Shown here: one piece after another, positions 1-8,321 of the stretch
How the letters are laid out: the number at the start of each line of letters is the position of its first letter
How positions within the stretch are numbered: the first letter of the stretch is position 1
DNA from: Thermoplasmata archaeon
Lineage (GTDB): Archaea; Thermoplasmatota; Thermoplasmata; Lutacidiplasmatales; UBA184
DNA length: 13,123 bases
Direction: 5' to 3'
Assembly (NCBI GenBank): GCA_030043835.1
Contig: JASHWY010000224.1
Coordinates: forward strand, 1-13,123
Made by a program: the position numbers and the translations under genes
The notes under the pieces: generated by a model
Seen by the model: only the letters and a program-made list of their open reading frames with translations
What the model was told of the DNA's origin: nothing
The model's database searches: none

Positions 1-1
1 C

Positions 2-877
2 GTGGTGGTCCAGGGAGAACGGGAGATTGGGAGCGGTAGCGTCCTCGTGGGAGTTCGCGGCGTCGTGGAGAGGCTCACCGGGCTACCGCCCGAGCGGATA
101 CGGATCGAGTACGCGGACACCGCGAGCGCCCCGTTCGACTCGGGGGTCTTCGGAAGCCGGACGACCGCCGCGCTCGGACGCGCGGCCGAGTCGGCCCTTG
201 CATCGCTGCTCGCGACCCTTACCGAGCGCCTCGGCGCAGGCCGGGCGGTGTCGCTCGCCGCCCACGGCTCGGAGATCGAGGTCGTCGCGGGCTCCCAGCG
301 TCGGCCGGTCCGCGACCTTTTGACCGAAGCGGACCGGGGTACGGGCGGAATCGAGGTGACCGGCCGGCACTACGGCCAGGGAGGGAAGATTGACGAGGGC
401 CGGGTGGAGGAAGGAACGTTCTATCCGTACACCGATTTTACTGGAGCGGCCCACGTCGCCGAGGTGAGCGTAGACCGGGAGACCGGCGTCGTCCACGTCG
501 AGCGGTACGCCGCCTTCCACGACGTCGGCACGGTCATCGACCTTACGAGCGCACGGGCCCAGGTCGAGGGCGGAATCGCGATGGGGCTCGGCGCGGCGCT
601 CACCGAGGAGGCGATCTGGTCGGACGACGGCCGGCTCGAGAACGCGGGGCTCCTCGACTACAGAATCCCGACCCTGCGGGAGATCCCCCCGATCACCGTG
701 ACGTTCGTGGAGGGTCACGGCGGCGCGGGTCCGTTCGGGGCGAAGGGGCTCGGGGAGCCCCCGATCATTCCGGTCCCGGCGACCGTCTCGATCGCGGTTC
801 GTACCGCGTGTGGAGCCCACGGGACCGAACTCCCGCTCTCCGCCGAGCGGGTGGCGCGAGCGCTTAAGCTCCTCTGA
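2..877 (+). CDS. Molybdopterin-binding (large) subunit of a xanthine dehydrogenase/aldehyde oxidase-family enzyme, 3' part only
   Basis: This is the C-terminal ~291 residues of a molybdenum hydroxylase large subunit. The family oxidises purines, aldehydes or CO at a Mo-pterin centre and passes electrons to FeS and FAD subunits. What is seen: an N-terminal stretch with the family's G-x-x-x-x-G-S-G pattern and a 'DT.SAPFDSG..GSRTT' segment (residues 39-55); a GGIAMGLGAALTEE segment (190-203); and GAKGLGEPP (246-254), where Glu252 fits the catalytic base of the family. The reading frame is open at the left edge, so the GTG at position 2 is an internal codon rather than the start, and about two thirds of the protein lies outside. 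The substrate cannot be assigned: the loop that separates CO dehydrogenase (CoxL) from other members is not in the window. FeS and FAD subunits are not seen. It ends 13 bp before purP, whose promoter lies inside its last codons. Confidence 0.9.
   Translation: MVVQGEREIGSGSVLVGVRGVVERLTGLPPERIRIEYADTASAPFDSGVFGSRTTAALGRAAESALASLLATLTERLGAGRAVSLAAHGSEIEVVAGSQRRPVRDLLTEADRGTGGIEVTGRHYGQGGKIDEGRVEEGTFYPYTDFTGAAHVAEVSVDRETGVVHVERYAAFHDVGTVIDLTSARAQVEGGIAMGLGAALTEEAIWSDDGRLENAGLLDYRIPTLREIPPITVTFVEGHGGAGPFGAKGLGEPPIIPVPATVSIAVRTACGAHGTELPLSAERVARALKLL
861..870 (+). promoter_or_regulatory. Probable TATA-type promoter of purP
   Basis: The sequence CGCTTAAGCT lies inside the last codons of the upstream gene. 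Its TTAA core (864-867) is centred about 26 nt before the purP ATG, the spacing expected for an archaeal TATA box of a leaderless transcript. A GAGGGGG run at 883-889 directly before the ATG could still act as a weak, very close ribosome binding site. The call rests on position and on similarity to the other boxes in this window. Confidence 0.45.
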
Positions 878-890
878 CGGTTGAGGGGGT

Positions 891-2044
891 ATGCCGATCT
901 CGACGTCCGAGATCCGCGCCCTTGCCGCGAGCTACCCTCGTCCGCTCGTCGTCGGCACCGTCGGCTCGCACGCCGCGCTCGACATCGCGGACGGCGCGGT
1001 CACGGAGGGGTTCCAAAGCCTCGTCTTCGCCGAGAAGGGACGGGACGCGACGTACCGGCAGTACTTCCGCACGATCTTAGGACTCGATGGGAAGCGTCGC
1101 CGCGGCTGCGTCGACGAGGTCTGGACGTACGGCACGTTTGCCGAGCTCGCGGAGCCCAACTCTCAGGAGCGGATGCGAGCGGGTGGCGTCCTGATGGTGC
1201 CGAACCGAGCGTTCAGCTCGTACGTCCCGCTCGCAACGATCGAGGAGCGGTTTCGCGTCCCGATCGTGGGATCCCGGACGCTCCTTAGGATCGAAGAGCG
1301 GAGCGAGCGAGAGAACTACTACACGCTCCTCGCAAAGGCCGGGGTCCCGACCCCGAAGCCGTTCTCCTCCCCGGACGCGATCGACCGGCTCGCGATCGTG
1401 AAGATGCCGCACGCGAGCCGGCGGTTGGAGCGCGGCTTCTTCACGGCCGCGAGCCCCACCGAGTTTCGGACGAAGAGCGAGGCGCTGATCGCGCGCGGCA
1501 CGATCCTTCCGGACGACCTCACGGCCGCGCGGATTGAGGAGTACGTCCTCGGTCCGGTCTTCAACTTCAACTTCTTCTTCTCGCCCCTCGTCTCCCGCGC
1601 CGACGGCCTCGAGCTCCTCGGGGTCGACGAGCGGCGCGAGAGCAACCTGGACGGCCTCGTCCGGCTTCCCGCGGCCCAGCAGCTCGAGCTCCCGGCGTCC
1701 GAACGGATCCCCGAGTATCGGGTCGTGGGACACGGAACGCTTACGGTCCGGGAGTCCATCCTCGAAGAGGTGTTCCGGTTGGGAGAGCGGTTCGTCGACG
1801 CGACCCAAGAGCGGTACCCTCCGGGCATCCTAGGGCCGTTCTGCCTGCAGACGTGCCTCGATAAGGACGGACATCCGACGGTGTTCGACGTGGCCGCCCG
1901 GATCGGCGGTGGGACGAACGTACACCTCGGGCTCGGTCACCCGTACGGTAACGCGCTCTACCGCGGACCGATGAGCACCGGCCGCCGCATCGCCCTCGAG
2001 ATTCGCCGGGCGAGCGAGGATGGCCGACTGGCGGAGGTGGTTTC

Positions 2045-2048
<4 letters not shown>
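891..2048 (+). CDS. purP: Formate-dependent FAICAR synthetase (IMP biosynthesis, archaeal PurP)
   Basis: PurP makes FAICAR from AICAR, formate and ATP, the penultimate step of IMP synthesis in archaea, and replaces the formyl-folate-dependent transformylase of bacteria. The 385-residue protein is close to the family length (~360). Recognisable blocks run in order: the N-terminal substrate domain with VGSHAALDIADGAVTEGF (24-41); VPNRAFSSYV (103-112); VPIVGSRTLLRIEER (123-137); the ATP-grasp-like part with VKMPHASRR (170-178), IEEYVLGPVFNFNFFFSP (215-232) and ELLGVDERRESNLDG (241-255); and a C-terminal RIGGGTNVHLGLGHPYG (337-353). All family landmarks I know are intact. The ATG at 891 is preceded by a G-rich run and a TTAA box at -26. 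Its end overlaps gcvT by ATGA, so the two are probably co-transcribed and translationally coupled. This gene is the best taxonomic marker in the window. Confidence 0.95.
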
Positions 2049-3232
<1,184 letters not shown>

Positions 3233-3266
3233 ATAGCCCTCCCCTCCCATTAGTGCGGCGAAAGCG

Positions 3267-5693
3267 ATGGCGGCCGAGGCCCGGGACGGCCGACCGTTCG
3301 TCGGCCGGGTAGAGGCCGTCGAGGCCCTCCACCGTCGGTTCGAGGACGCGCGGGCGGGTCATGGTGGGGTCACGCTCCTGGTCGGCGAGACTGGGGTCGG
3401 GAAGTCGACCCTCGTCGAGAGCCTTATCGCCGACGTCAAGGGCCGCGGGGTGAGGGTGCTCGAGGGCCGGGCGCCCGCGCTCGACGCTCCGCCGCCATTC
3501 GCCCTCCTCCGTTCGGCGATCGAGAGTGGCCGCGCCGAGGCCGCTACCGCCCCCTCGATCGGGAGCGTGCTCGGCTTGGGCCCGTCGGGTACCGAGAGCG
3601 TGCTCATCGGTTTCGCGCCGAGGCTCGATAGCGGCGGGACGGCGCCGCCGGTCGCGGTCGAGGAGCGTCTGCTCGCCGCCCTCGGCGAGGCGGACGAGCG
3701 TTCGGACGTCGTCCGCGACCCCCTCTGGGCGGAGATCTCGGAGCAGTTCTTAGAGTTCACCCGGCACGGCCCGACGGTCCTCGTCCTCGAGGACCTCCAC
3801 CGCGCGGACGAGCCGTCGCTCGGGGCGATCGAGTACCTCGCGCGCCAGCTCCAGAACCGACCCTTGTGGATCCTCGCGACCGTCCGCTCGCTCTCGGCCC
3901 TTCCGACGGCGGTGAGGGTCCGGCTCGAGGCGTTCGAGGCCGCGACGAACGCCCGTCGCATCGTCCTCCGGCCGCTCACCTCGGGGGAGGTCGCCGACTA
4001 CCTCCGCCAGCAGGAACCCGGTCGTGTCTTCTCGGCCGAGGAGGTCACGCGTCGCTACTCGGAGACCGGCGGCAACCCCCTCCTCTTGGAGCAGCTCGAC
4101 CGTCGGCTCCGCGGTCCCGGAGAGACCCGCTCGCCGACCCTGCGCGTGGCCGAGACGGCCCAATCGGTCGTCCCTACGCTCGACGAGGACGCCCGTCGAA
4201 CCGTCGCGGTGGCCGCCGTGCTCGGCCCTCAGTTCCCGTTCTCCCTCCTCCTGCGCGCGAGCGGGGAGGAGGAGGAGCCCCTCGCGGAATCGATCGACCG
4301 CCTGGTCGGCCGGGGCATCCTCTTAGAGCGCCCCGGCGAGGTCCTCGCGTTCGCGGACGACCGGTTCCGCGAGCAGGTCTACGACCAGTTGATCGAAAGC
4401 CGTCGGAGACTCCTTCACCGCCGCGCCGGCGAGGCGCTCGAGGCGACGGGGAGCGCCGACTTCACGACGATCTACGCGCTCGCCCGGCACTTCTATCTTG
4501 GCAAGGTCGACGACAAATCGGTCCAGTTCAACCGTGCCGCCGCCGAGATCGCCGACCGCGCCTTCGCGCCCGAGGTCGCGCGCGAACACTGGGAGCGCGC
4601 CCTCGAGAGCTTCCGTCGCATCAAGCCCGAGGACTGGGACGGAGAGACGGAGCTCGTCATCGAGCTCGCCCAGGCGGTCGACCAGGTCGGCGAGCTCAAG
4701 GAGGCCGAGGCGCTCCTGCGCGCGCACCTCTCACGTCGGGGCCTTCGAAAGCGGCTTAAGCCCCACATCCTCGCGCTCCTCGAGCTCTACATCGCCCGCA
4801 TCCAGACGGACCGGGGCGACTGGCGCGACGCCGAGAAGACCACCCGAGCGGTGCTCGAGTCGGCCGACCTAACGGGGCACCCGATCCTGCTCGCCCGCCT
4901 CCACCACCTGCGGGGGGAGGCGCTCTACTACGAGGGACGGTACGAGGAGGCGTTGAGCGAGCACACCGAGGAGCTCCGCCTCGCCCGCGAGAGCGGCAAC
5001 GAACGCGCGACGGCGCTGGGGCAGGAGCGCCGGGCGAACGTCCTCGCCATGATGGGCCAGTCCGAGAACGCCCTCGCGGAGGCCCGGGAGGCAGCGAAGG
5101 CGCTCGAACGCCTCGGGGACGCTCGCGAGGCGGCCCACGCCCACCTCTTCCTCGGGGTCGTGACCGCGGGCGTGAAGTCCGCGACGCCCCGGTACGCCGA
5201 GGCGCTCTCCGAGTTCGCCGAGGCGATCCGCCTCGCCGAGAAGTCGCACGATCTGCGTCGCGTCGGCTGGGCGCTCTTCAACACGGCCGACATCTTGCGG
5301 GAGGCCGGGCGGCTCGACGAGGCGACGGAGCGGAACCAGCGCTCGCGCGAGGTCTTGGAGCGGATCGGCGACCGGTTCGGCCTCGTTCAGTCGATGATCA
5401 TCTCGGGCAAGATCGCGCTCGACCGCGGCGAGTACGACCGGGCCGAGGCCGACCTTCTGGAGGCGTATCGAATCGTCCGGGAGCTGAAAGCGCCGGCCGA
5501 TGAGGTCGACGTCGTCCTTCGCTTGGCCCAGCTCTCGTACGCCCGCGGCGACCGGGCGAGCGCCCGTCGCCGGGTCGCGGAGCTCGAGCGCCAGCACTTG
5601 ACCACCCTCCGACCGGACGTCGCCGCGGACTTTGAACGCTTAAAGAGCGCCCTCGCAAGCAAGAACGGGTCGAAGGATGCCCCGGGAACGTAG
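3267..5693 (+). CDS. AAA/STAND-type ATPase with C-terminal TPR-like repeats
   Basis: An 808-residue cytoplasmic protein without signal peptide or membrane helices. It opens with the FVGR entry motif (11-14) of AAA_16/Orc1-like ATPases, then Walker A GETGVGKS (40-47) and Walker B TVLVLEDLHRAD (169-180). Residues ~300-380 resemble the winged-helix region that follows the NTPase in AfsR/MalT-like and COG3899-type STAND proteins ('LDEDARRTVAVAAVLG' and 'DDRFREQVYDQL'). From about 400 to the end it is Ala/Leu/Glu-rich and helical, with repeats such as GEALYYEGRYEEAL (~550) that read as TPRs. In relatives this layout is a nucleotide-controlled signalling switch in which the repeats sense a partner. 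No DNA-binding, cyclase, kinase or protease domain is fused to either end, so the output is unknown. It has its own TATA-like box, and nadC starts inside its last codons. Architecture is well supported; biological role is not known. Confidence 0.85.
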   Translation: MAAEARDGRPFVGRVEAVEALHRRFEDARAGHGGVTLLVGETGVGKSTLVESLIADVKGRGVRVLEGRAPALDAPPPFALLRSAIESGRAEAATAPSIGSVLGLGPSGTESVLIGFAPRLDSGGTAPPVAVEERLLAALGEADERSDVVRDPLWAEISEQFLEFTRHGPTVLVLEDLHRADEPSLGAIEYLARQLQNRPLWILATVRSLSALPTAVRVRLEAFEAATNARRIVLRPLTSGEVADYLRQQEPGRVFSAEEVTRRYSETGGNPLLLEQLDRRLRGPGETRSPTLRVAETAQSVVPTLDEDARRTVAVAAVLGPQFPFSLLLRASGEEEEPLAESIDRLVGRGILLERPGEVLAFADDRFREQVYDQLIESRRRLLHRRAGEALEATGSADFTTIYALARHFYLGKVDDKSVQFNRAAAEIADRAFAPEVAREHWERALESFRRIKPEDWDGETELVIELAQAVDQVGELKEAEALLRAHLSRRGLRKRLKPHILALLELYIARIQTDRGDWRDAEKTTRAVLESADLTGHPILLARLHHLRGEALYYEGRYEEALSEHTEELRLARESGNERATALGQERRANVLAMMGQSENALAEAREAAKALERLGDAREAAHAHLFLGVVTAGVKSATPRYAEALSEFAEAIRLAEKSHDLRRVGWALFNTADILREAGRLDEATERNQRSREVLERIGDRFGLVQSMIISGKIALDRGEYDRAEADLLEAYRIVRELKAPADEVDVVLRLAQLSYARGDRASARRRVAELERQHLTTLRPDVAADFERLKSALASKNGSKDAPGT
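5637..5645 (+). promoter_or_regulatory. Possible internal promoter for nadC-nadA
   Basis: CGCTTAAAG within the final codons of the ATPase gene has its TTAAA core at 5640-5644, about 35 nt before the nadC ATG. It repeats the CGCTTAA pattern seen before purP and nadA. It could let the NAD genes be transcribed separately from the ATPase gene, but because it is inside coding sequence a chance match cannot be excluded. Confidence 0.35.
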
Positions 5694-6573
5694 GCCCGGG
5701 CCGCGCCGAACGCCCGGGATTAGCGCGCTCGTGCGCCGCGCGCTCGCCGAGGATCGCGTCGGCGAAGACCGGACGACGCGCTCCATCGTTCCCCGGTCCC
5801 ATCGGGTCCAAGCCCGGGTCGTCGCTCAAGCGTCCGGCGTGCTCTCCGGCATGGAGGCGGTCCGGGCCATCGCCCGGACCGCCCACCTCTCGCTCTCCGC
5901 GGCCCTCCCCGACGGCCACCGGGTGCGTCCGGGCACGGTCGTCGTCCGCCTAACGGGTGACGCGCGCCGGCTCCTCGCCATCGAGCGGACCCTCCTCAAC
6001 TTCCTCATGCACGCGAGCGGGGTCGCGACGACGACGCGGCGCGCGGTCGACGCGGCGAGGGGGGCGCGCCCTCGCCTCCAAGTCCTCGCGACGCGCAAGA
6101 CCCTTCCCGGGCTCCGCGACCTAGAGAAGGCCGCCGTCGTGCACGGAGGAGGGGGACCCCACCGACGGGACCTTGTGGAAGCGCTCCTCATCAAGAACAA
6201 CCACCTCACCCTCGTCCCTCTCCGGGAGGCGGTCCGACGGGCCCGGGAGGCCGCGCGGCCGGGCGAGCGCGTCGAGGTCGAGGTCCGTTCCGTGGCCCAG
6301 GCGAGGATCGCCGCACGGGCCGGGGCGAACGCGATCCTGATCGACAACGCAGGACCCCGGCGCGCTCGGGCCATCGTCCGTTCGCTCGCCTCGGACGGGC
6401 TGCGACAAGGCCGGTTCATCGAGCTCTCGGGCGGGATCGGGGTCGACGACGTTCGGCGCTACCGCAACGTCGGCGCGGACGCCGTGAGCTTGGGAGCGCT
6501 CACGCACTCCGCGAGCGCGCTCCCCTTCCACGTAAGGGTCGAGCCCGCCCGCTTAAGACGCCGGTCACCCTAG
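5677..6573 (+). CDS. nadC: Quinolinate phosphoribosyltransferase (decarboxylating)
   Basis: NadC converts quinolinate and PRPP to nicotinate mononucleotide, CO2 and pyrophosphate, the step after NadA in de novo NAD synthesis. The 298-residue protein has an N-terminal domain with SGVLSGMEA (53-61) and ERTLLNFLMHASGVAT (103-118), then a barrel with the substrate-binding ATRKTLPGLR (138-147), HGGGGPHR (156-163), KNNH (173-176), EVEVRS (200-205), IDNAG (222-226), ELSGGI (249-254) and SLGALTHS (271-278). These are the family's quinolinate and phosphate contacts. The first ~12 residues are Arg/Pro-rich and not conserved, and the ATG overlaps the ATPase gene by 17 bp. An in-frame GTG at 5731 would drop them, but family N-termini start near residue 15, so the ATG is kept. 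Immediate adjacency to nadA rules against ModD-like paralogues. Confidence 0.94.
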   Translation: MPRERRPGPRRTPGISALVRRALAEDRVGEDRTTRSIVPRSHRVQARVVAQASGVLSGMEAVRAIARTAHLSLSAALPDGHRVRPGTVVVRLTGDARRLLAIERTLLNFLMHASGVATTTRRAVDAARGARPRLQVLATRKTLPGLRDLEKAAVVHGGGGPHRRDLVEALLIKNNHLTLVPLREAVRRAREAARPGERVEVEVRSVAQARIAARAGANAILIDNAGPRRARAIVRSLASDGLRQGRFIELSGGIGVDDVRRYRNVGADAVSLGALTHSASALPFHVRVEPARLRRRSP

Positions 6574-6585
6574 AACGACCGGAGG
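6551..6585 (+). promoter_or_regulatory. TATA-like box and Shine-Dalgarno of nadA
   Basis: GCTTAAG (6551-6557) inside the end of nadC is centred about 36 nt before the nadA ATG. GGAGG (6581-6585) sits five bases before the ATG and is a strong ribosome binding site. Together they would allow nadA its own short-leader transcript besides read-through from nadC. The ribosome binding site is secure; the promoter is tentative. Confidence 0.5.
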
Positions 6586-6590
6586 CGCCG

Positions 6591-7496
6591 ATGTCGCTCG
6601 CCGAGGAGGTCGTCCGGCTGAAGGACGAAAAGGACGCGGTCCTGCTCGCCCACAACTACCAGCGGCCCGAGGTCCAGGACGTCGCCGACTATGTCGGCGA
6701 CTCGCTCTACCTCTCCCGGAAGGCGATGGAATCCGACCGGTCCGTGATCGTCTTCGCCGGGGTCCGCTTCATGGCCGAGACCGCGAAGATCCTGAACCCG
6801 ACGCGGACGGTCCTCTTGCCCGACCTAAAGGCCGGCTGCGCTCTCGCCGACGCGATCACCGCCGACGAGCTCAGGGCCTGGAAGGCAGAGCACCCCGGGG
6901 CCGTCGTCGTCGCGTACATCAACACCTCCGCCGACGTGAAGGCCGAGGCGGATTTCTGCTGCACGAGCTCGAACGCGCTCAAGATCGTCGAGCAGATCCC
7001 ACGGGACCGCGAGATCCTCTTCCTTCCCGACATGTTCTTAGGCGACTACGTCCGGCGGAAGACCGGCCGGACGATGCACCTCTGGGTCGGGGACTGCCCG
7101 GTCCACGCGAAGTTACGGCCGGAAACCCTCGAGCAGGCGCGAGCGGCGCACCCGGGCGCCCCGGTCCTCGCGCACCCGGAGTGCGGGTGCGGAACCCAGG
7201 TGCTCCCGCTCGTGGACCGCGTGCTCTCGACCGATGGGATGGTTCGATTCGCGGAAGAGACGCGGGCACCCGAGGTCCTCGTCGCGACCGAGGTCGGGAT
7301 CCTCCACCGGATGCGCACGCTCAACCCTATGACGTCGTTCACGCCGATCGACGCGGGGGCGATCTGCCCGTTCATGAAAGAGATCGACCTAGAGGACGTG
7401 CGCGACTCGCTGCTCCGCCGCCAGTTCGAGATTGACGTCCCTTCGGGCGTCGCCGCGAAGGCCCGTCTCGCGCTCGAGCGGATGGTCGCGGCGTAG
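6591..7496 (+). CDS. nadA: Quinolinate synthase
   Basis: NadA condenses iminoaspartate with dihydroxyacetone phosphate to give quinolinate, using a [4Fe-4S] cluster as Lewis acid. The 301-residue protein is of the short type known from archaea and Thermotoga. Three pseudo-repeated domains are visible: HNYQRPEVQDVADYVGDSL (21-39) with the substrate-binding H-N-Y; LPDLKAGCALAD (76-87); CCTSSNA (123-129); the FLPDMFLG block (144-151); GDCPVH (167-172); HPECGCG (195-201); ATEVGILHRM (232-241); and GAICPFMK (256-263). C83, C169 and C259 line up with the three cluster-ligand cysteines of characterised NadA. It follows nadC by 17 bp with GGAGG before its ATG. The enzyme that supplies iminoaspartate (NadB or aspartate dehydrogenase) is not in the window. 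Confidence 0.96.
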   Translation: MSLAEEVVRLKDEKDAVLLAHNYQRPEVQDVADYVGDSLYLSRKAMESDRSVIVFAGVRFMAETAKILNPTRTVLLPDLKAGCALADAITADELRAWKAEHPGAVVVAYINTSADVKAEADFCCTSSNALKIVEQIPRDREILFLPDMFLGDYVRRKTGRTMHLWVGDCPVHAKLRPETLEQARAAHPGAPVLAHPECGCGTQVLPLVDRVLSTDGMVRFAEETRAPEVLVATEVGILHRMRTLNPMTSFTPIDAGAICPFMKEIDLEDVRDSLLRRQFEIDVPSGVAAKARLALERMVAA

Positions 7497-7507
7497 GTCG
7501 AACGGAC

Positions 7508-7858
7508 CTAGAGCGTTGGGACGAGCGGTCCCCAGTGGTGGAGCCACATCGCGTAGGCCCCCACGAGGAGGGCGAGCGATCCCAGGAAGACGATTCCGAC
7601 GGAGGACCACGACGGCTTCCGGGTGAGGTAGAAGTGGGGACTTAACGGGTTGAGTCGCGTCGAGAGGAACGATCCGCCGACCGTGAGGAGCATGAGCCCA
7701 AGGAGGCCCGGGAAGAGCACCGTGAAGCGACCCAGATAGAGGCCGACCGCTACCGCGACGATCACGACCGGGATCGCCGCGTGCGACCGGTTCGACACGG
7801 TCTCGGCCGAACGGTTGGGGCGCGAACCGCGGGTGCGGTACGGGTACGCGTCCGACAC
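7508..7858 (-). CDS. Small three-helix membrane protein of unknown function
   Basis: I do not recognise a family. The 116-residue product starts with about 26 polar, Arg/Ser-rich residues, then has three hydrophobic segments: ~28-43, ~46-64 and ~85-105, the last followed by LHHWGP near the C-terminus. Between helices 2 and 3 lies a basic loop (~65-83: STRLNPLSPHFYLTRKPSW). The charge pattern suggests the Arg-rich N-terminus is cytoplasmic. The start is a GTG at 7858; an in-frame GTG at 7798 would remove 20 residues without touching a helix. A weak AT core (GTTCATGTAC, minus strand, 7880-7889) is about 26 nt upstream of the first GTG. It runs convergently towards nadA with an 11-bp gap and is divergent from the cysteine-rich gene. 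Three clean hydrophobic segments in one frame make it more likely a gene than noise. Confidence 0.7.
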   Translation of the reverse strand: MSDAYPYRTRGSRPNRSAETVSNRSHAAIPVVIVAVAVGLYLGRFTVLFPGLLGLMLLTVGGSFLSTRLNPLSPHFYLTRKPSWSSVGIVFLGSLALLVGAYAMWLHHWGPLVPTL

Positions 7859-7928
7859 ATGGGGGGGCTACCCGGTCACGTACATGAACCCCGGCGTCCA
7901 GTGGAAATCGTGGTCGTGGGACCCAAGC

Positions 7929-7936
7929 GTAAAAAG
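7929..7936 (+). promoter_or_regulatory. Possible TATA-like box of the cysteine-rich gene
   Basis: GTAAAAAG is the most AT-rich stretch between the two divergent small genes. Its centre is about 26 nt before the GTG at 7959 and 23 nt before the GTG at 7956, fitting a leaderless start there. It argues against the longer in-frame starts at 7815 and 7884, which would put this box inside coding sequence. Confidence 0.4.
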
Positions 7937-7958
7937 GGAAGGGGCCGTCTCCCGCGTG

Positions 7959-8321
7959 GTGAGCGACCCGAAGCCCGCCCCTCCTTTACCGACCTCCCGC
8001 CCGAAGGCGCCGAAGCCCACGATCGAGCGGCCGGGGCTACGTTTTCCGGAGCCTCCTCCGTACCAGGCCCACCCTCTCTCGCCCGCCCGCGCGTGCGCGA
8101 ACTGCGCCTCTCCGATCGAGACGAAGTTCGCGACCCCTCGCTGCTGGGGGTGCGGCCGGCCGCTGTGCGTCGACTGCTTCTGGCGCCATGGGGCGTCGCC
8201 CGCCACGCACCGATGCACGAGCTGCCTCGCCCACGGGGTCTCGGCCTCCGCCACCCGCGCCGGCGGCCCGGATCCCTCGTCCGGCGGAGCTAGCGGGCCG
8301 ACGGACCCCGCCGAACCGTAG
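7959..8321 (+). CDS. Pro-rich protein with an eight-cysteine, cross-brace-like zinc-binding module
   Basis: Unrecognised family. With the GTG at 7959 the product has 120 residues. Residues 1-44 are Pro/Lys/Arg-rich and probably disordered (many PKP, PPP and RP pairs). Residues 46-89 carry four CxxC pairs: C46-C49, C62-C65, C70-C73, C86-C89, with histidines at 77 and 84. The spacing CxxC-x12-CxxC-x4-CxxC-x12-CxxC is like treble-clef or cross-brace zinc modules (FYVE, B-box, RING-like) that bind two zincs; CWGCGRPLCVDC (62-73) is the core. The tail (~97-120) is Gly/Ser/Pro-rich. Other in-frame starts are GTG 7956, ATG 7884 and TTG 7815 (168 aa); the last overlaps the divergent membrane gene by 44 bp. 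The 3' end overlaps the convergent polX end by 32 bp. It may be a protein- or nucleic-acid-binding adaptor, which is inference. The cysteine pattern strongly supports a real gene; the start is uncertain. Confidence 0.7.
   Translation: MSDPKPAPPLPTSRPKAPKPTIERPGLRFPEPPPYQAHPLSPARACANCASPIETKFATPRCWGCGRPLCVDCFWRHGASPATHRCTSCLAHGVSASATRAGGPDPSSGGASGPTDPAEP

Noticed and set aside
2..877. Assignment of the partial Mo-enzyme as CO dehydrogenase CoxL
   Set aside because: The diagnostic active-site loop is outside the window, so only the superfamily can be stated.
4752..4760. CTTAAG box inside the ATPase gene
   Set aside because: Same core as the proposed promoters, but no gene start follows at 26-40 nt, so it is taken as chance; this also shows that single matches are weak evidence.
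5398..5919. 173-aa minus-strand open frame across the ATPase/nadC junction
   Set aside because: Antisense to two well supported genes; Arg/Gly/Pro low complexity with no motif.
5677..6573. ModD-like (molybdenum transport) paralogue rather than NadC
   Set aside because: Full set of NadC substrate motifs and direct adjacency to nadA favour NadC; the nearby Mo-enzyme alone is not evidence for ModD.
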